This document shows positions 15,615 through 24,976 of a stretch of DNA of 34,647 nucleotides, piece after piece. The translations under genes were made by a program, and so were the position numbers. Source of the DNA: an uncultured Parabacteroides sp. (GTDB lineage: Bacteria > Bacteroidota > Bacteroidia > Bacteroidales > Tannerellaceae); contig URGO01000012.1 of assembly GCA_900547435.1 (NCBI GenBank), positions 1 through 34,647 of the forward strand, read 5' to 3'. A model generated the notes under the pieces. The model was not told where the DNA came from. It saw nothing but the letters and a program-made list of their open reading frames with translations, and made no database searches. Position 1 is the stretch's first letter. Each line of letters starts with the position of its first letter.

Positions 15615-18089
15615 TTACATCATGCCCCCTCCCTGGCCTCCGCCATTATCTCCTCCATCATCATTGCGGATGCCACGTGTTACCTTCTTGATGGCGCTCT
15701 TCAACGTACCGAATCGATAGGTTACACTTATACGGAAATCACGTGCACGCATATAGTTGGTGCTGACCATGTGGAAGGCAGGGTCTTCGGTCGTGCTTTC
15801 CATCTTGATATCTTTCCAGAACGGATTACGACAGGTCAAAGAAACCGTCAGCTTCTTGTTCAAGAAACTCTTGTTGACCGCAAAGTCGGTGAAGTACATC
15901 GGTGAACGGCTTCCTTGCAAGGAGATACGCGGAGAGAAATAGCCTCCACGAAGGTCTACTCGCCAATCTTTGGGCAGGGTGAATTGCAATCCGGCAAACA
16001 TACGTCCGCTAAAACCGCTATTGCTTAATCCTTCTTCATTGCTGCTCATGTCCGAATAGTTGGCACCTCCGTTGAAGATGATGCGCAACAGTTCGATAGG
16101 CGTGTAGCTCATATACAAAGAGAAACCTACATTCTTGCTCTTCCCGATATTGTCGTATGTAGTCTCCGATATGTTATTGTTCATACGCACAATCTCTTCG
16201 ATACCGTTATTCTCGAAACGGTAAGTCAGGTTGGCGTTCATGTTGAATTTCGTATTGAAATAACTATAATTCAAACTCAGACGATTGCTCTTTTCCGGGT
16301 CCAGGTTCGGATTACCGAAGCTGATATTTTCCGGGTCGGTGGTATCTACATACGGGTTTAAGTTCCAGATATTCGGACGACGGATACGCATATTGTAACC
16401 TACACGAATCTGTTGCGCCATGTCAATCTTGTACGATAAGGTCAGGTTCGGCACTACATTGAAATAATTGGTGCTGAAGTTCATATCCGGAGCGTAGGCG
16501 AAGTTGGCATTCAAGGATGTTCCTTCGGCACGGGCACCGGCTTTGATGCCGAGTTTCCCGATATTTACCGTATAGCCTAAATAAGCGGAATAGATATGCT
16601 GGTTATGCTGGAAATCGCTATTTGCGTCATACTCCGCATTCCAATCGCCTGTAACGGAGTCCTGATATTGGCGTAACGTCTCACTATCGCTCCGACGGAA
16701 GATATATTTGGCTCCGGCTTCTATCGTATGGCCTTCCCAAAGCGGGGTGGTATAGTCAATTTGTGCCGTATGTTCTACTGCAGATGCATCATTGATGTCC
16801 CAACGTGGATAGAGGTCATCCTGATCATAGTTTCCTTCCATATCGTAAAGGTCTGTATAGCTTTCGTTATCATTCGGTGTATGACTGAAGCGATACGAGA
16901 AGGTCAATAATTCGTCCTTCCGATGGGTAGAATGCTGGTAATCTACATTGACATCGGTCGATCCGAATACAGATGTCGAACGGCTCCGGCGATCGAACCG
17001 GTAAGCAAAGTCCGTAAGGTCGTCTCCTTGCATCATGTCTACGTCATATTCTGTTTTGTTGGTTGCTTCTCCCCGGAATAGGTTCACGCCGACGCTCAAC
17101 AAATTCAACGAGTCGATTTCATAGCTTCCTTCGAGGTATCCGAACTGGAACGGACCTTGGCGTTTGCTTCGTCCCTCTTGCGATAACAACGTGCGCATGT
17201 TGGTCTCCGAACCGTAGGTCTCACGAACGGATGAGGATTCGTTCCAAGGCGAATTTTCATGATTGTATTTGTAGTTTCCCGTGATACCGAACTTGCCGAT
17301 TTTGGCGGATACGTAAGCCCCGGCTCCCATTCGTCCTTGTACGCTGGCATCAGCATTCAAAGATGCGGTGTACCCTTCCAGCGCGTTCTTTGTCGTGATG
17401 ATATTGATGATACCGCCCACGCCTTCTGCGTCATATTTTGCACCCGGGTCGGTGATGACCTCGATGTCTTTTACCGAGTTGGCCGGCATACTTTTCAATA
17501 CATCGGCCGGATTGTTGTTCATCATGTTGGACGGCTTTCCGTTTACATAAATCTTGAAGTTGGTCGAACCTTGAAGCTGGATTTCATCATTTCCGTCGAC
17601 CGTAATCATCGGCACCTTGCGCAACATATCCAGTGTGTTACTGGTTTGCGCTTCGGGGTCTTCATCCAAGCTATAAGTCAGCTTGTCCATTTCCACCTTG
17701 ACCATCTTCTTTTGTGCCGTTACCGTCACTTCGTTCAGCACTTCGCTATCATCGCGCATCAACAACTTGCCTAAGTCCAGCGTCTTCTGCTTTCCTAAGA
17801 CGAAGGTTTTCGATGTCTTCTTTTTTCCTAATGATTGTAGCGTGACGATATATTTTCCCGGCTTTTCTAACGTTACCTCAAAGAGACCGTCCAAATCACA
17901 AGCCAATAGCGCGACGGATTTTTGCGGGGCACTGGCCAACGCGAAATTAATTGCGGCATACGGGACCGTCTCACGGCTTAACGAATCTAATACTTGCCCT
18001 TTTACTACGAAATCACCCTTGTTGGTTTGTGCATTCATTGGCAGGGCTAATAACACCAAACACAATAAGGCGAACAATTTGCATCTCAT
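15615..18089 (-). CDS. TonB-receptor-like outer membrane beta-barrel protein
   Basis: An 824-aa outer membrane protein. The signal peptide ends at about Ala20 with Gln21 as likely mature N terminus. A carboxypeptidase-regulatory-like domain follows (about 28-110). A TonB plug-like domain comes next (VNEVTVTAQKK, LDMLRKVPMITVDG, GVGGIINIITTK, about 118-240), then a large beta-barrel with many alternating aromatic strands (outer membrane beta-barrel 3 type). The last strand-like segment, FRISVTYRFG, is followed by a basic stretch and a Gly-rich tail, GGDNGGGQGGGMM. No SusD-like partner lies beside it, so it is probably not a classic SusC glycan importer; the ligand is unknown. It has its own TAnnTTTG promoter, with a long spacer upstream. 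Confidence 0.88.
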   Translation of the reverse strand: MRCKLFALLCLVLLALPMNAQTNKGDFVVKGQVLDSLSRETVPYAAINFALASAPQKSVALLACDLDGLFEVTLEKPGKYIVTLQSLGKKKTSKTFVLGKQKTLDLGKLLMRDDSEVLNEVTVTAQKKMVKVEMDKLTYSLDEDPEAQTSNTLDMLRKVPMITVDGNDEIQLQGSTNFKIYVNGKPSNMMNNNPADVLKSMPANSVKDIEVITDPGAKYDAEGVGGIINIITTKNALEGYTASLNADASVQGRMGAGAYVSAKIGKFGITGNYKYNHENSPWNESSSVRETYGSETNMRTLLSQEGRSKRQGPFQFGYLEGSYEIDSLNLLSVGVNLFRGEATNKTEYDVDMMQGDDLTDFAYRFDRRSRSTSVFGSTDVNVDYQHSTHRKDELLTFSYRFSHTPNDNESYTDLYDMEGNYDQDDLYPRWDINDASAVEHTAQIDYTTPLWEGHTIEAGAKYIFRRSDSETLRQYQDSVTGDWNAEYDANSDFQHNQHIYSAYLGYTVNIGKLGIKAGARAEGTSLNANFAYAPDMNFSTNYFNVVPNLTLSYKIDMAQQIRVGYNMRIRRPNIWNLNPYVDTTDPENISFGNPNLDPEKSNRLSLNYSYFNTKFNMNANLTYRFENNGIEEIVRMNNNISETTYDNIGKSKNVGFSLYMSYTPIELLRIIFNGGANYSDMSSNEEGLSNSGFSGRMFAGLQFTLPKDWRVDLRGGYFSPRISLQGSRSPMYFTDFAVNKSFLNKKLTVSLTCRNPFWKDIKMESTTEDPAFHMVSTNYMRARDFRISVTYRFGTLKSAIKKVTRGIRNDDGGDNGGGQGGGMM

Positions 18090-18142
18090 TTCATCAACAC
18101 ATTTTTAAGTCTAATAGTTATAAATTAAGTCTGTTTGCGTCA

Positions 18143-18150
18143 CAAAAGTA
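18143..18150 (-). promoter_or_regulatory. -7 box of the outer membrane protein gene
   Basis: On the minus strand this reads TACTTTTG, matching TAnnTTTG. A TTG on the same strand at 18173-18175 lies 22 bases upstream, slightly wider than usual. The box is 53 bases before the ATG. Confidence 0.6.
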
Positions 18151-18216
18151 ATGGATTTAACCAATAGAAAACCAATTTTCAAGTTTAAAGAACGCTAAAA
18201 CGCTGATTTGCCATTC

Positions 18217-18276
18217 TTAAACCACCTTACTTTTTATTCAACGCTTTTTTGACTATTCCCGGATAAGATGGTTTAA
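18217..18276. repeat. spaced inverted repeat upstream of the outer membrane protein promoter
   Basis: TTAAACCACCTTA at 18217-18229 is the inverse of TAAGATGGTTTAA at 18264-18276, with one mismatch in 13, separated by 34 bases. It starts 67 bases upstream of the -7 box. It could be a regulator site or an inert hairpin. Confidence 0.45.
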
Positions 18277-18477
18277 AGAGAAAATAAAGGAATAGGAGTA
18301 TTTTTATTTTATTAACGGATTAAATGTAAACCGGAATGTGTATTTTTGATTGGGAATTTTGTGTTTTCCTTTCGTTTTGCTCTATTCCCCTTGTTTGGGC
18401 TAACGTGCATTTGGGGTAAATCTTTCAAAATAGAGCGGAATAAGGGGGATTTTTCTTCTTTTATGCCCGGTTTTGTG

Positions 18478-18565
18478 CAGATTCATGCCTATCTTTTCCT
18501 TCAAAGCCTACTATCTTTCGCTTCAAAGATGCCTATGTTTTGAGGAAAATGTCGGCATCTTTTCT
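18478..18565. repeat. 88-bp four-unit element, copy 3 (++++)
   Basis: Units start at 18478, 18500, 18522 and 18544, all in the same orientation. Cores are at 18485-18495 (ATGCCTATCTT), 18507-18517 (CCTACTATCTT, degenerate), 18529-18539 (ATGCCTATGTT) and 18551-18561 (GTCGGCATCTT, degenerate). This copy cannot fold as the ++-- copies do, although it has the same length and 22-bp phase. Confidence 0.75.
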
Positions 18566-18721
18566 TGAAAATCTCCCTCGATTTTCCCAAAATATCGGTT
18601 CTTGGGGAAGAATTGCCTTGTGTTTTCTGATAACCGGCCTCTGATTCCTTCTGAATGAACGTTTTTGGAGAATGAAAATTATTAGGCGTAATTGGATAAT
18701 AGCGAATTAGTTACACCCCGA

Positions 18722-18759
18722 AAAACGCCTCCTCAACTCTCTGAGAAGGCCTTCGTTTT
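18722..18759 (-). terminator. second porV terminator
   Basis: The stem of 18727-18735 (GCCTCCTCA) with 18742-18750 (TGAGAAGGC) closes a 6-base loop. Outer AAAAC/GTTTT arms pair across a small bulge. On the minus strand it ends in a run of T. Confidence 0.65.
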
Positions 18760-18760
18760 G

Positions 18761-18783
18761 AAAAATCCGGACAGGGGTCCGGA
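18761..18783 (-). terminator. first porV terminator
   Basis: TCCGGAC (18766-18772) and GTCCGGA (18777-18783) form a perfect 7-bp stem with a 4-base loop. On the minus strand it is followed by TTTTT. It lies 64 bases past the porV stop. Confidence 0.8.
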
Positions 18784-18846
18784 AAACGGGCGTATTTTGT
18801 GGGGTAATCTGACGTTTTGACATTTTGATATTCCCCCACAAATTGT

Positions 18847-20046
18847 TTATCGGAATAGATTCTTGATTCCGTCCATGTCGAACGAAAGCGAGAAACGCAA
18901 TGTCTGGTCCAAGGGGTTGCTTTGTACGGTACTGAGCAAATAAGCCGCATCTAATTGGAACACGCTCATGCGGAAACCGGCACCGAACGAGAAATATTGG
19001 CGGTTACCCATATTTTGATTCTCGTAATAATATCCTCCGCGCACAAAGAATTGCTGGTTATAGCTGTATTCCAAGCCCACCGAGGCCATGATTTCCTGCA
19101 TCTCGCCCTTAAATCCTAACGGGGAATCGCCGAACGACTTGAACATACCGGTGATGGGCGACATCGTGTTGTATTCATCTACCGCATCGTTGTAGTCTTG
19201 GATATCCTCTTCGGTCGTACCGGTCATTTGCGGTTCGCTCGGAACCAAGTATTTGCTGATGTCCACATAGACACCGATTTCATTATAATCGTCCAAAGGA
19301 TAAAGCAAACCGGTACCGATGGCCAGTTTGGTGGGCAGGAACTGGTTGGTAGCCCCTTCGTCATACGAAATCTTGGTACCGATGTTCGAGATATTGAATC
19401 CGAAGCTCCATAAGGCTTCCGCATTCCCTAAGATGACATATTTCTCCAAATATCCGGCCACATCAGCGGCAAAGGCATTGCCCGGTACGCGCTCGTCCGT
19501 TGCATCTGCCCCTTGGTCGGAGCGGATATAACGCAAAGCCACCGCCATTGAATAGGATTCGGATAATTTACGGCTATAGCTCACATCGAATGCCATTTCA
19601 TACGGATTGGTAATCATTTGTGTCTCTCCGGCGAGGTTATTATCTACCACTTCGCCAAAGGAGAAGTAACGCAAAGAAGCGGCTATGGCTTGCCGTTCAT
19701 CTGTTCCTAACTTCAAGTACCCGGACAGGTTCAACAAAGCGACATCGTTGACCAACCGGCGTAACCAAGGCGTGTAGGAAAGGGATACTCCGGCATTACT
19801 GTAATTGAACACATACTTGGCCGGGTTCCAGTATTGGGAATTGACGTCAGGAAGTGTTGCTACACCGAGGTCTCCCATACCGCCTCCTCGTGCGTCCGGT
19901 GCAATGGAGAGAGAGGGAACCGCCGTATTGATAGGTGCCCAATTGGCTTTCGGGTTTTCTCCGTCTTGTGCCCAAATCCGGTTTCCGAAACCAAACAAGA
20001 ATGCCGTCAGCAGGACAAAAGCTCTTAAACTACGATATTTAATCAT
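18847..20046 (-). CDS. porV: type IX secretion outer membrane protein PorV
   Basis: PorV (LptO) is the outer membrane shuttle of the type IX secretion system. It binds cargo C-terminal domains and hands them to the sortase PorU. From the ATG at 20046 the protein has 399 aa. The signal peptide (KYRSLRAFVLLTAFLFGF) ends near IWA, with Gln27 as likely mature N terminus. The body is a 14-strand-type barrel of the PorV/PorQ family, with GGMGDLGVATLPDVNSQYWNP near the start and a C-terminal strand ending near LRFSLSFD. I prefer 20046 to an upstream ATG at 20082 because a GAAGAAG lies just before it and the signal peptide then begins at once. It directly follows porU, the arrangement also found in Porphyromonas gingivalis. 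Confidence 0.92.
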   Translation of the reverse strand: MIKYRSLRAFVLLTAFLFGFGNRIWAQDGENPKANWAPINTAVPSLSIAPDARGGGMGDLGVATLPDVNSQYWNPAKYVFNYSNAGVSLSYTPWLRRLVNDVALLNLSGYLKLGTDERQAIAASLRYFSFGEVVDNNLAGETQMITNPYEMAFDVSYSRKLSESYSMAVALRYIRSDQGADATDERVPGNAFAADVAGYLEKYVILGNAEALWSFGFNISNIGTKISYDEGATNQFLPTKLAIGTGLLYPLDDYNEIGVYVDISKYLVPSEPQMTGTTEEDIQDYNDAVDEYNTMSPITGMFKSFGDSPLGFKGEMQEIMASVGLEYSYNQQFFVRGGYYYENQNMGNRQYFSFGAGFRMSVFQLDAAYLLSTVQSNPLDQTLRFSLSFDMDGIKNLFR

Positions 20047-20107
20047 CTTCTTCAAGTTGTATGCTAAGTTAAAAACAATCATTATTAATAACAGAAGATT
20101 CCGGCTT

Positions 20108-23100
20108 TTATTGTGCCAGGATAATCATTTTATTTGCATCGGTTATGGTCTTGGATTTCCCCGAACTAAGCGATGCCCGGTAAATATAAATGCCGGGGCG
20201 CAGGCGGGTGCCGTTATTCCCTTCCAGATTCCATGTTAATTGATAAGCTTTGAAGGCTTCGGACGAACCGGTCTCTTCATGATTCCAGCGCAAACGTCCC
20301 GCCATATCGAATACCTCGATGCGGACATTCAATTGGGACTCTGGCAAATTATGATGCAGGTAAAATGTGACCTGCTCACGTGCCGGAGTGGGTGCCGCAT
20401 AAAGTTTAATCAGTTGGGGTTTCAAATCGTCTACGACCTCGAATGAGAAGGTTTGCGTGGTGGAATTGTTCAGCACGTCCCAAACCTTGAACTCGGCCGT
20501 ATGTACTCCCGGTTCCAGTTCCGGAATCGAGAAGATCACCAATCCTGCCCCCTCTTCTCCGGAAAGTTGATAATAATCATTCAGATTATAGCTTTTGACT
20601 ACTTGGTTATCAATAATCAGCATCATGTCGTGCCCGATGCTGCTTCCGGTGATGTTGATTCCGCTTGCGTCCCATAATGAAGCGACAAATAGGGGAGTGG
20701 CATTGACTTTCCCGCCATCCACAAAGGTCGTGTCGTTCAGATAAAGGTAACGGATTTCCGGCCCTGCCTCATCATCAGAACCGGTATCCGAGGTTCCTCC
20801 TACGCGAAAATCCCGGAATGAGCCATGGGCTTCGATAGAGTCGGTGGCATTGAACGCATAAAGATTCATTTTCCCGAAATCGTTGGAATAGGAAATATCC
20901 TTCGGTACCGTAAAGGTGAAACTGAATTCCCCTTGCTGAACGGAATCGAAGCCTATATATAAGGTATTAGGATAATCGGTATAGGTGAAGTGCGTACCGG
21001 TTCCGAAGTTATCCAGTGTGGTGATGGTCTGTTGGCTATCGAATACGGTTATGTCTAATGAACCGGAGAATTGCGGGTCTTTTACGCCGGAGGGGGTACG
21101 TACCTCTCCGCTTACCGTTACACGTTCCAGCGCCCGGATAGTCGGAATACCGGCTTCTTCGATCGGAGTGCCGTTTATCTTTGTAACGGCTATCTCGTAA
21201 TCGGGATAGGCCAGGCGCAATGCCGGGTCTCCGATCAAGAGGAATTTTAGTTTGTTGTCATCTCCGGAGAGGGCTTGCTTGGCATTCCGGATGATGGTTC
21301 CTAATGTCAGATGTTTTCCGTTCTCGTCTTTCTCGAACAGATTGTTGATGAGGGCTCTGTTGATATTGGCATTATTTCCGGAAAATACGGTTCGGGTGGT
21401 GGTGAACAGAGCAATGCCTCCGCTCTTCTCGTTGAGGAATACCGATTCACCCGCCGAGGTGGATAACGCATCGAAGCGGGTAAAATCGCAGGTAGCCGTA
21501 ATCCATAAAGGAAGATAGGGATAGTTGTATTGTTGGATGGCCGATTGGGTGACCACATGCTCGTCACTCAGGCTGGTCGTATTACCATGTCCTACATAAT
21601 TCAAGATCATCAATCCGTTCCTCAATTGCTTTTGGAGGTTGTGCTCAACGTCCGGATAGGAGGCGTTACCTCCGGTCCTCTCTTTGGTATACGCATCGAA
21701 ATAGAGCTTGTTGATTCGGAACTCCGGATAATTCTCCTGAACGATCTGTGCTAATTCATCTGCATGATCCATGTGTTGTTGAGGCCCGTCATTTGATTCC
21801 AGATCTGCATTACTCCCGTCATCCGCCATAAAAGTGATATTGCTCTTCCAATCGCCCGGTAGGGTGTTATCCATATAAGAGATGATTTTATTTACGGCCG
21901 CCTGGGCTTCCGTATAGGAGCGCACCGGCAAACGCCCGATTCCGATGCACATCCGGTCTGAGGCTAGATTCCGTCCGCTATTATCTTCCAACGCTCCGAA
22001 ATAATCATCGCTGGTATAGGAATAGATGTTGATGGAGTTCTCCGATTGGTAGGTTAAGAGCATATTGCTCAATAACGAACTGTTCTGAGACCATTCGTGT
22101 GTCAATCCGCGGTTATCAAATGCGCCATCCCCGAACAACAACAGATATTGCAAAGCATCTGTATCTGTGCTCCGGTCATAGAACATTTTCAGCATCCGGC
22201 GATAGGCGGTAGCTTCCGGCATTCCACTGGAGAACTCATTGTAGATAGCCTCCGGATTAATGACCGCAACCTTCAGTCCGTCCCGTTTCCGGTGCTCTTC
22301 CGCCAGGCGTTCGGCTTGCGAAGTAAAGGCGTTCGGGACAATGATGACCATATTGGGAAGTTCCATGCCATGTAGGTCTTGCGGATTGATTTCTCCTACG
22401 ATGATAGGTGCATTGTTCAATCTATCCTTATCGAAGGCCACAAATTCCCGGAGCTGGGAGGAGGCGGAAATCGAGAAGGAAAGCGTGCTCCCGTCTAATG
22501 CCGTGCTTACCAGCTTGGGGGCTTGTGTATCGGTTATCTCGAATACGATTGTGGATTATGAGGCATCCTCTACTTGGAAGCGGGAAACATTCCCGATGGC
22601 ATCCGTGCTCCGGAATGCCGTTTGCGAATCGTATAACCGCAGGGCACGTCTCATTTGGAAACGGATGTAATCCAGATGGGCATTCTCATCTCCGGACTTT
22701 CCATACGTTACATTCATGTTTACCCGTTCGTTTTTTTCTCCCCGCCAGACTATCGAACCGGAATCAGCTACGGCCGCGGTATAGGTCTCATATTGAACCG
22801 GGGCCGAGATAGAGAGATTCAACCGTTCGTCCCCGACCTCCAAGGTCACCGGTGTGCGGCTTGAGGTCTTGGCAATAAACCGCATGGTGATGATGGCATC
22901 ATCCTGCGTAATGCCCGGTACGGTGAAGGAGAAATCACGTGAAGTCGTTGTGGTAAAGGATTCTCCGAACAATTGGCGCCCGGATTCGTTTACGGCAACC
23001 GACTCGGTCTCCCAAACCTGATAATCATCAAAGGTGGATATTTGGCGTACCGCACCCTCTACCGAGGCTTGTGTTTCCATATTCAGTACATCGGTTGCAT

Positions 23101-23506
23101 CGGTTACAAAATAATATCCAGCCGTAGAGTAGGGATTATTGGTATGCGAGAAACGCCGGTCGTAGGCATTATATTCCCATTTGACCGGTCCTTTGGCGTA
23201 AAAGTAAATGGATTCGCCATCTCGCCAGATGGGGATAGCCGGGACATCATCCAGATAAGTTCCTTTTGAGAAGTCCTCATCCAATATCCAGCCCCCATAA
23301 CCATGTACTGATACTTTCGAGGGGTCTGTGAATCCCATATCCGCCAGTGCGGAGGCCGTAAGCCGGTACACGCCGGATTGCTCAACCTTTATCTTGACCC
23401 ATCGGCCGGACGAAAGTTGGGAATGGGCGGCATATTGACTTGTTGCGCTCCAACTTGACGCTAAAGACAAAATGGTGATAATAATACGTAGTAAACTTCG
23501 CTTCAT
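20108..23506 (-). pseudogene. porU: type IX secretion sortase PorU, broken by an in-frame TAA
   Basis: PorU is the cysteine sortase that cleaves T9SS cargo C-terminal signals at the cell surface. The frame opened at 23506 (signal peptide, likely cleavage ATS|Q24) meets TAA at 22556-22558 after 316 residues. The same frame then continues without a shift to 20108, including 38 clearly coding residues between the stop and the next ATG (22441). Read through, the product has about 1131 residues, close to the roughly 1158 of P. gingivalis PorU. The gingipain-type catalytic pair lies in the downstream part: His in NYVGHGNT (about 640) and Cys in TATCDFTRFD (about 673). The C terminus has a T9SS-like domain (PTPAREQ, LRPGIYIYR). 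The second fragment alone lacks a signal peptide. A base error is the main alternative to real loss. Confidence 0.88.
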
Positions 23507-23552
23507 ACCTATTTATATTAACAAGCTGAGCCAGGGTGGAGATAAGTACCTA

Positions 23553-24167
23553 TCAACGGACATGGAAATCCAATAACTTCCGGTCGCCTAAGTATCCTTC
23601 CAAATGGTCTCCTATATGCACCGCTCCGACACCTGCCGGAGTCCCTGTGTAAATCAGGTCTCCAATCTTCAATGTAAAGAAACGGCTGACATAGGCTATA
23701 ATCTTATCGACCGAGAAAAGCATATCTTCCGTACATCCTTGCTGGACGGTTTGTCCGTTTATGTCCAAATGGAAAGAAAGATGATTTACCTCTCCTGCTT
23801 CATTCAGAGGAACAAACGTACCGATAGCCGCCGAGTTGTCAAATGCCTTGCTGATTTCCCAGGGCAATCCCTGCTCGCGTAAACGACGTTGCAGGTCTCG
23901 TGCCGTAAAGTCGATGCCTACCGTTACCTCATTATAATAACGGTGCGCGAATCGCTCCGCGATGTTTTTCCCCAACCGGTCAATCTTCACCACCAATTCC
24001 GTTTCATAATGCATCTCCGACGAGAAATCCGGAATAAAGAAAGGCTTCCCGTCTTTCAATAAGGACGAGTCGGCCTTCAGGAAGATTGTAGGCTCTGTTA
24101 TTTCTAACGTATGATGCAGCTCTTTATTGTGGGCCGCGTAATTCATTCCTACCGCTATTATTTTCAT
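23553..24167 (-). CDS. fumarylacetoacetate hydrolase-family protein (FAHD1-like)
   Basis: A 204-aa single-domain FAH-family enzyme. It resembles FAHD1-type acylpyruvate hydrolases and oxaloacetate decarboxylases: GMNYAAHNKEL near the start, the metal-binding acidic pair in MHYETELVVKI, GIDFTARDLQ, AFDNSAAIG and YTGTPAGVG near the end. Such enzymes need Mg or Mn and act in the cytoplasm on oxaloacetate, acetylpyruvate or fumarylpyruvate; the substrate here is open. The ATG lies one base after the rex stop and the porU start follows after 46 bases. It therefore sits inside a rex-porU-porV transcript. Confidence 0.88.
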   Translation of the reverse strand: MKIIAVGMNYAAHNKELHHTLEITEPTIFLKADSSLLKDGKPFFIPDFSSEMHYETELVVKIDRLGKNIAERFAHRYYNEVTVGIDFTARDLQRRLREQGLPWEISKAFDNSAAIGTFVPLNEAGEVNHLSFHLDINGQTVQQGCTEDMLFSVDKIIAYVSRFFTLKIGDLIYTGTPAGVGAVHIGDHLEGYLGDRKLLDFHVR

Positions 24168-24168
24168 T

Positions 24169-24819
24169 TCAAGTGTTTATAGAATTCAAACGATTAAACA
24201 TGACCGCTAAATGTGCATACATCGAAGTGTTTTGGATAACGATATGCTCCGGCACGCGGATGCGGAACGGGGTGAAGTTCCAAAGTCCTTTGATTCCGCC
24301 CGCAATGATTTGGTCGGCCACCTCCTGTGCCTTGTCGACCGGTACGGTAATGACCCCGATGGTGGCATTTATCTCTTTTTGTTTCTCAAGGAAACGGTTG
24401 AGGTGATAGACCGGAATGCCGTTTATCGAAGTTCCGTCCAAAGAGGGCTTGACATCGAATCCGGCCACGATGTCCAATCCGTATTGCTTCAAACCGGAGT
24501 CCTGCAACAAGGCTGCGCCTAAGCTCCCGACTCCGAACAGAAAGGCTTTGTGTGATGAAGTAAATCCCAGAAAATCATTCAACTCGTCCGTCAGTTCGTC
24601 TACTTCATAGCCCACGCGCGTTTTCCCTGCTACGTTGACGTATGACAAGTCCTTTGCGACCTGACTTGCATCTACATTGATTTCTTTGGCTATTTGCGTA
24701 GACGACACGACCGATTCGCCCCTGCCTTGCAACAATTTGATGAAGGCAAGATACCATGGCAATCGGCGCAGGGTCGGTTCGGGCACCTTTTGCATTGTTT
24801 TTACTTCTTCGTGCGTCAT
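24169..24819 (-). CDS. rex: redox-sensing transcriptional repressor Rex
   Basis: Rex binds DNA when NADH is low and releases it when NADH is high, controlling fermentative and respiratory genes. The 216-aa protein has an N-terminal winged helix (RLPWYLAFIKLL, SSTQIAKEINVDASQVAKDLSYV) and a Rossmann domain with GVGSLG at 96-101. It also has VPVDKAQEVAD and a domain-swap helix ending in NTSMYAHLAVMFNRL. It heads the minus-strand unit rex-FAHD1-porU-porV and is divergent from ispF. A TAnnTTTG box is 23 bases upstream. I did not find a palindromic Rex site by eye in the spacer. Confidence 0.95.
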   Translation of the reverse strand: MTHEEVKTMQKVPEPTLRRLPWYLAFIKLLQGRGESVVSSTQIAKEINVDASQVAKDLSYVNVAGKTRVGYEVDELTDELNDFLGFTSSHKAFLFGVGSLGAALLQDSGLKQYGLDIVAGFDVKPSLDGTSINGIPVYHLNRFLEKQKEINATIGVITVPVDKAQEVADQIIAGGIKGLWNFTPFRIRVPEHIVIQNTSMYAHLAVMFNRLNSINT

Positions 24820-24842
24820 TTCCTTGTTTTTCCTTGAATTTG

Positions 24843-24850
24843 CAAAATTA
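24843..24850 (-). promoter_or_regulatory. -7 box of the rex promoter
   Basis: On the minus strand this reads TAATTTTG, matching TAnnTTTG, 23 bases before the rex ATG. It probably drives rex through porV. Confidence 0.55.
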
Positions 24851-24976
24851 GCATTCTTTTTTGTTTGATGGGCTTTTATGGGAAGATTTTTCTTGTTATG
24901 TCTTTGTTTGTCTTGATTTATGACGTTTATAGTCAGGCTTTTTCCTGAATTTGTAAAAAAAGACCGGATAGGCCCG

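Larger units (their letters stand above)
18090..18846. other. intergenic spacer, 757 bases
   Basis: No convincing gene. It holds the outer-membrane-protein promoter (18143-18150), a 13-base inverted repeat (18217-18276), an isolated plus-strand TATTTTTG at 18341-18348 with no clear target, one 88-bp repeat element (18478-18565) and two tandem terminators of porV (18722-18783). The 65-codon frame at 18346-18543 runs into the repeat and is not convincing as protein. Confidence 0.75.

Noticed and set aside
15615..18089. SusC glycan importer for the outer membrane protein
   Set aside because: It is shorter than SusC and has no SusD partner beside it; the barrel resembles the other outer-membrane family.
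18346..18543. 65-codon plus-strand frame with a TATTTTTG box near its start
   Set aside because: The box overlaps the start region and the frame ends inside a repeat element. The hydrophobic composition follows from T-rich DNA.
20108..22441. Downstream porU fragment as a separate gene starting at 22441
   Set aside because: The same frame is clearly coding before that ATG, and the fragment lacks a signal peptide and the N-terminal domain that PorU needs.
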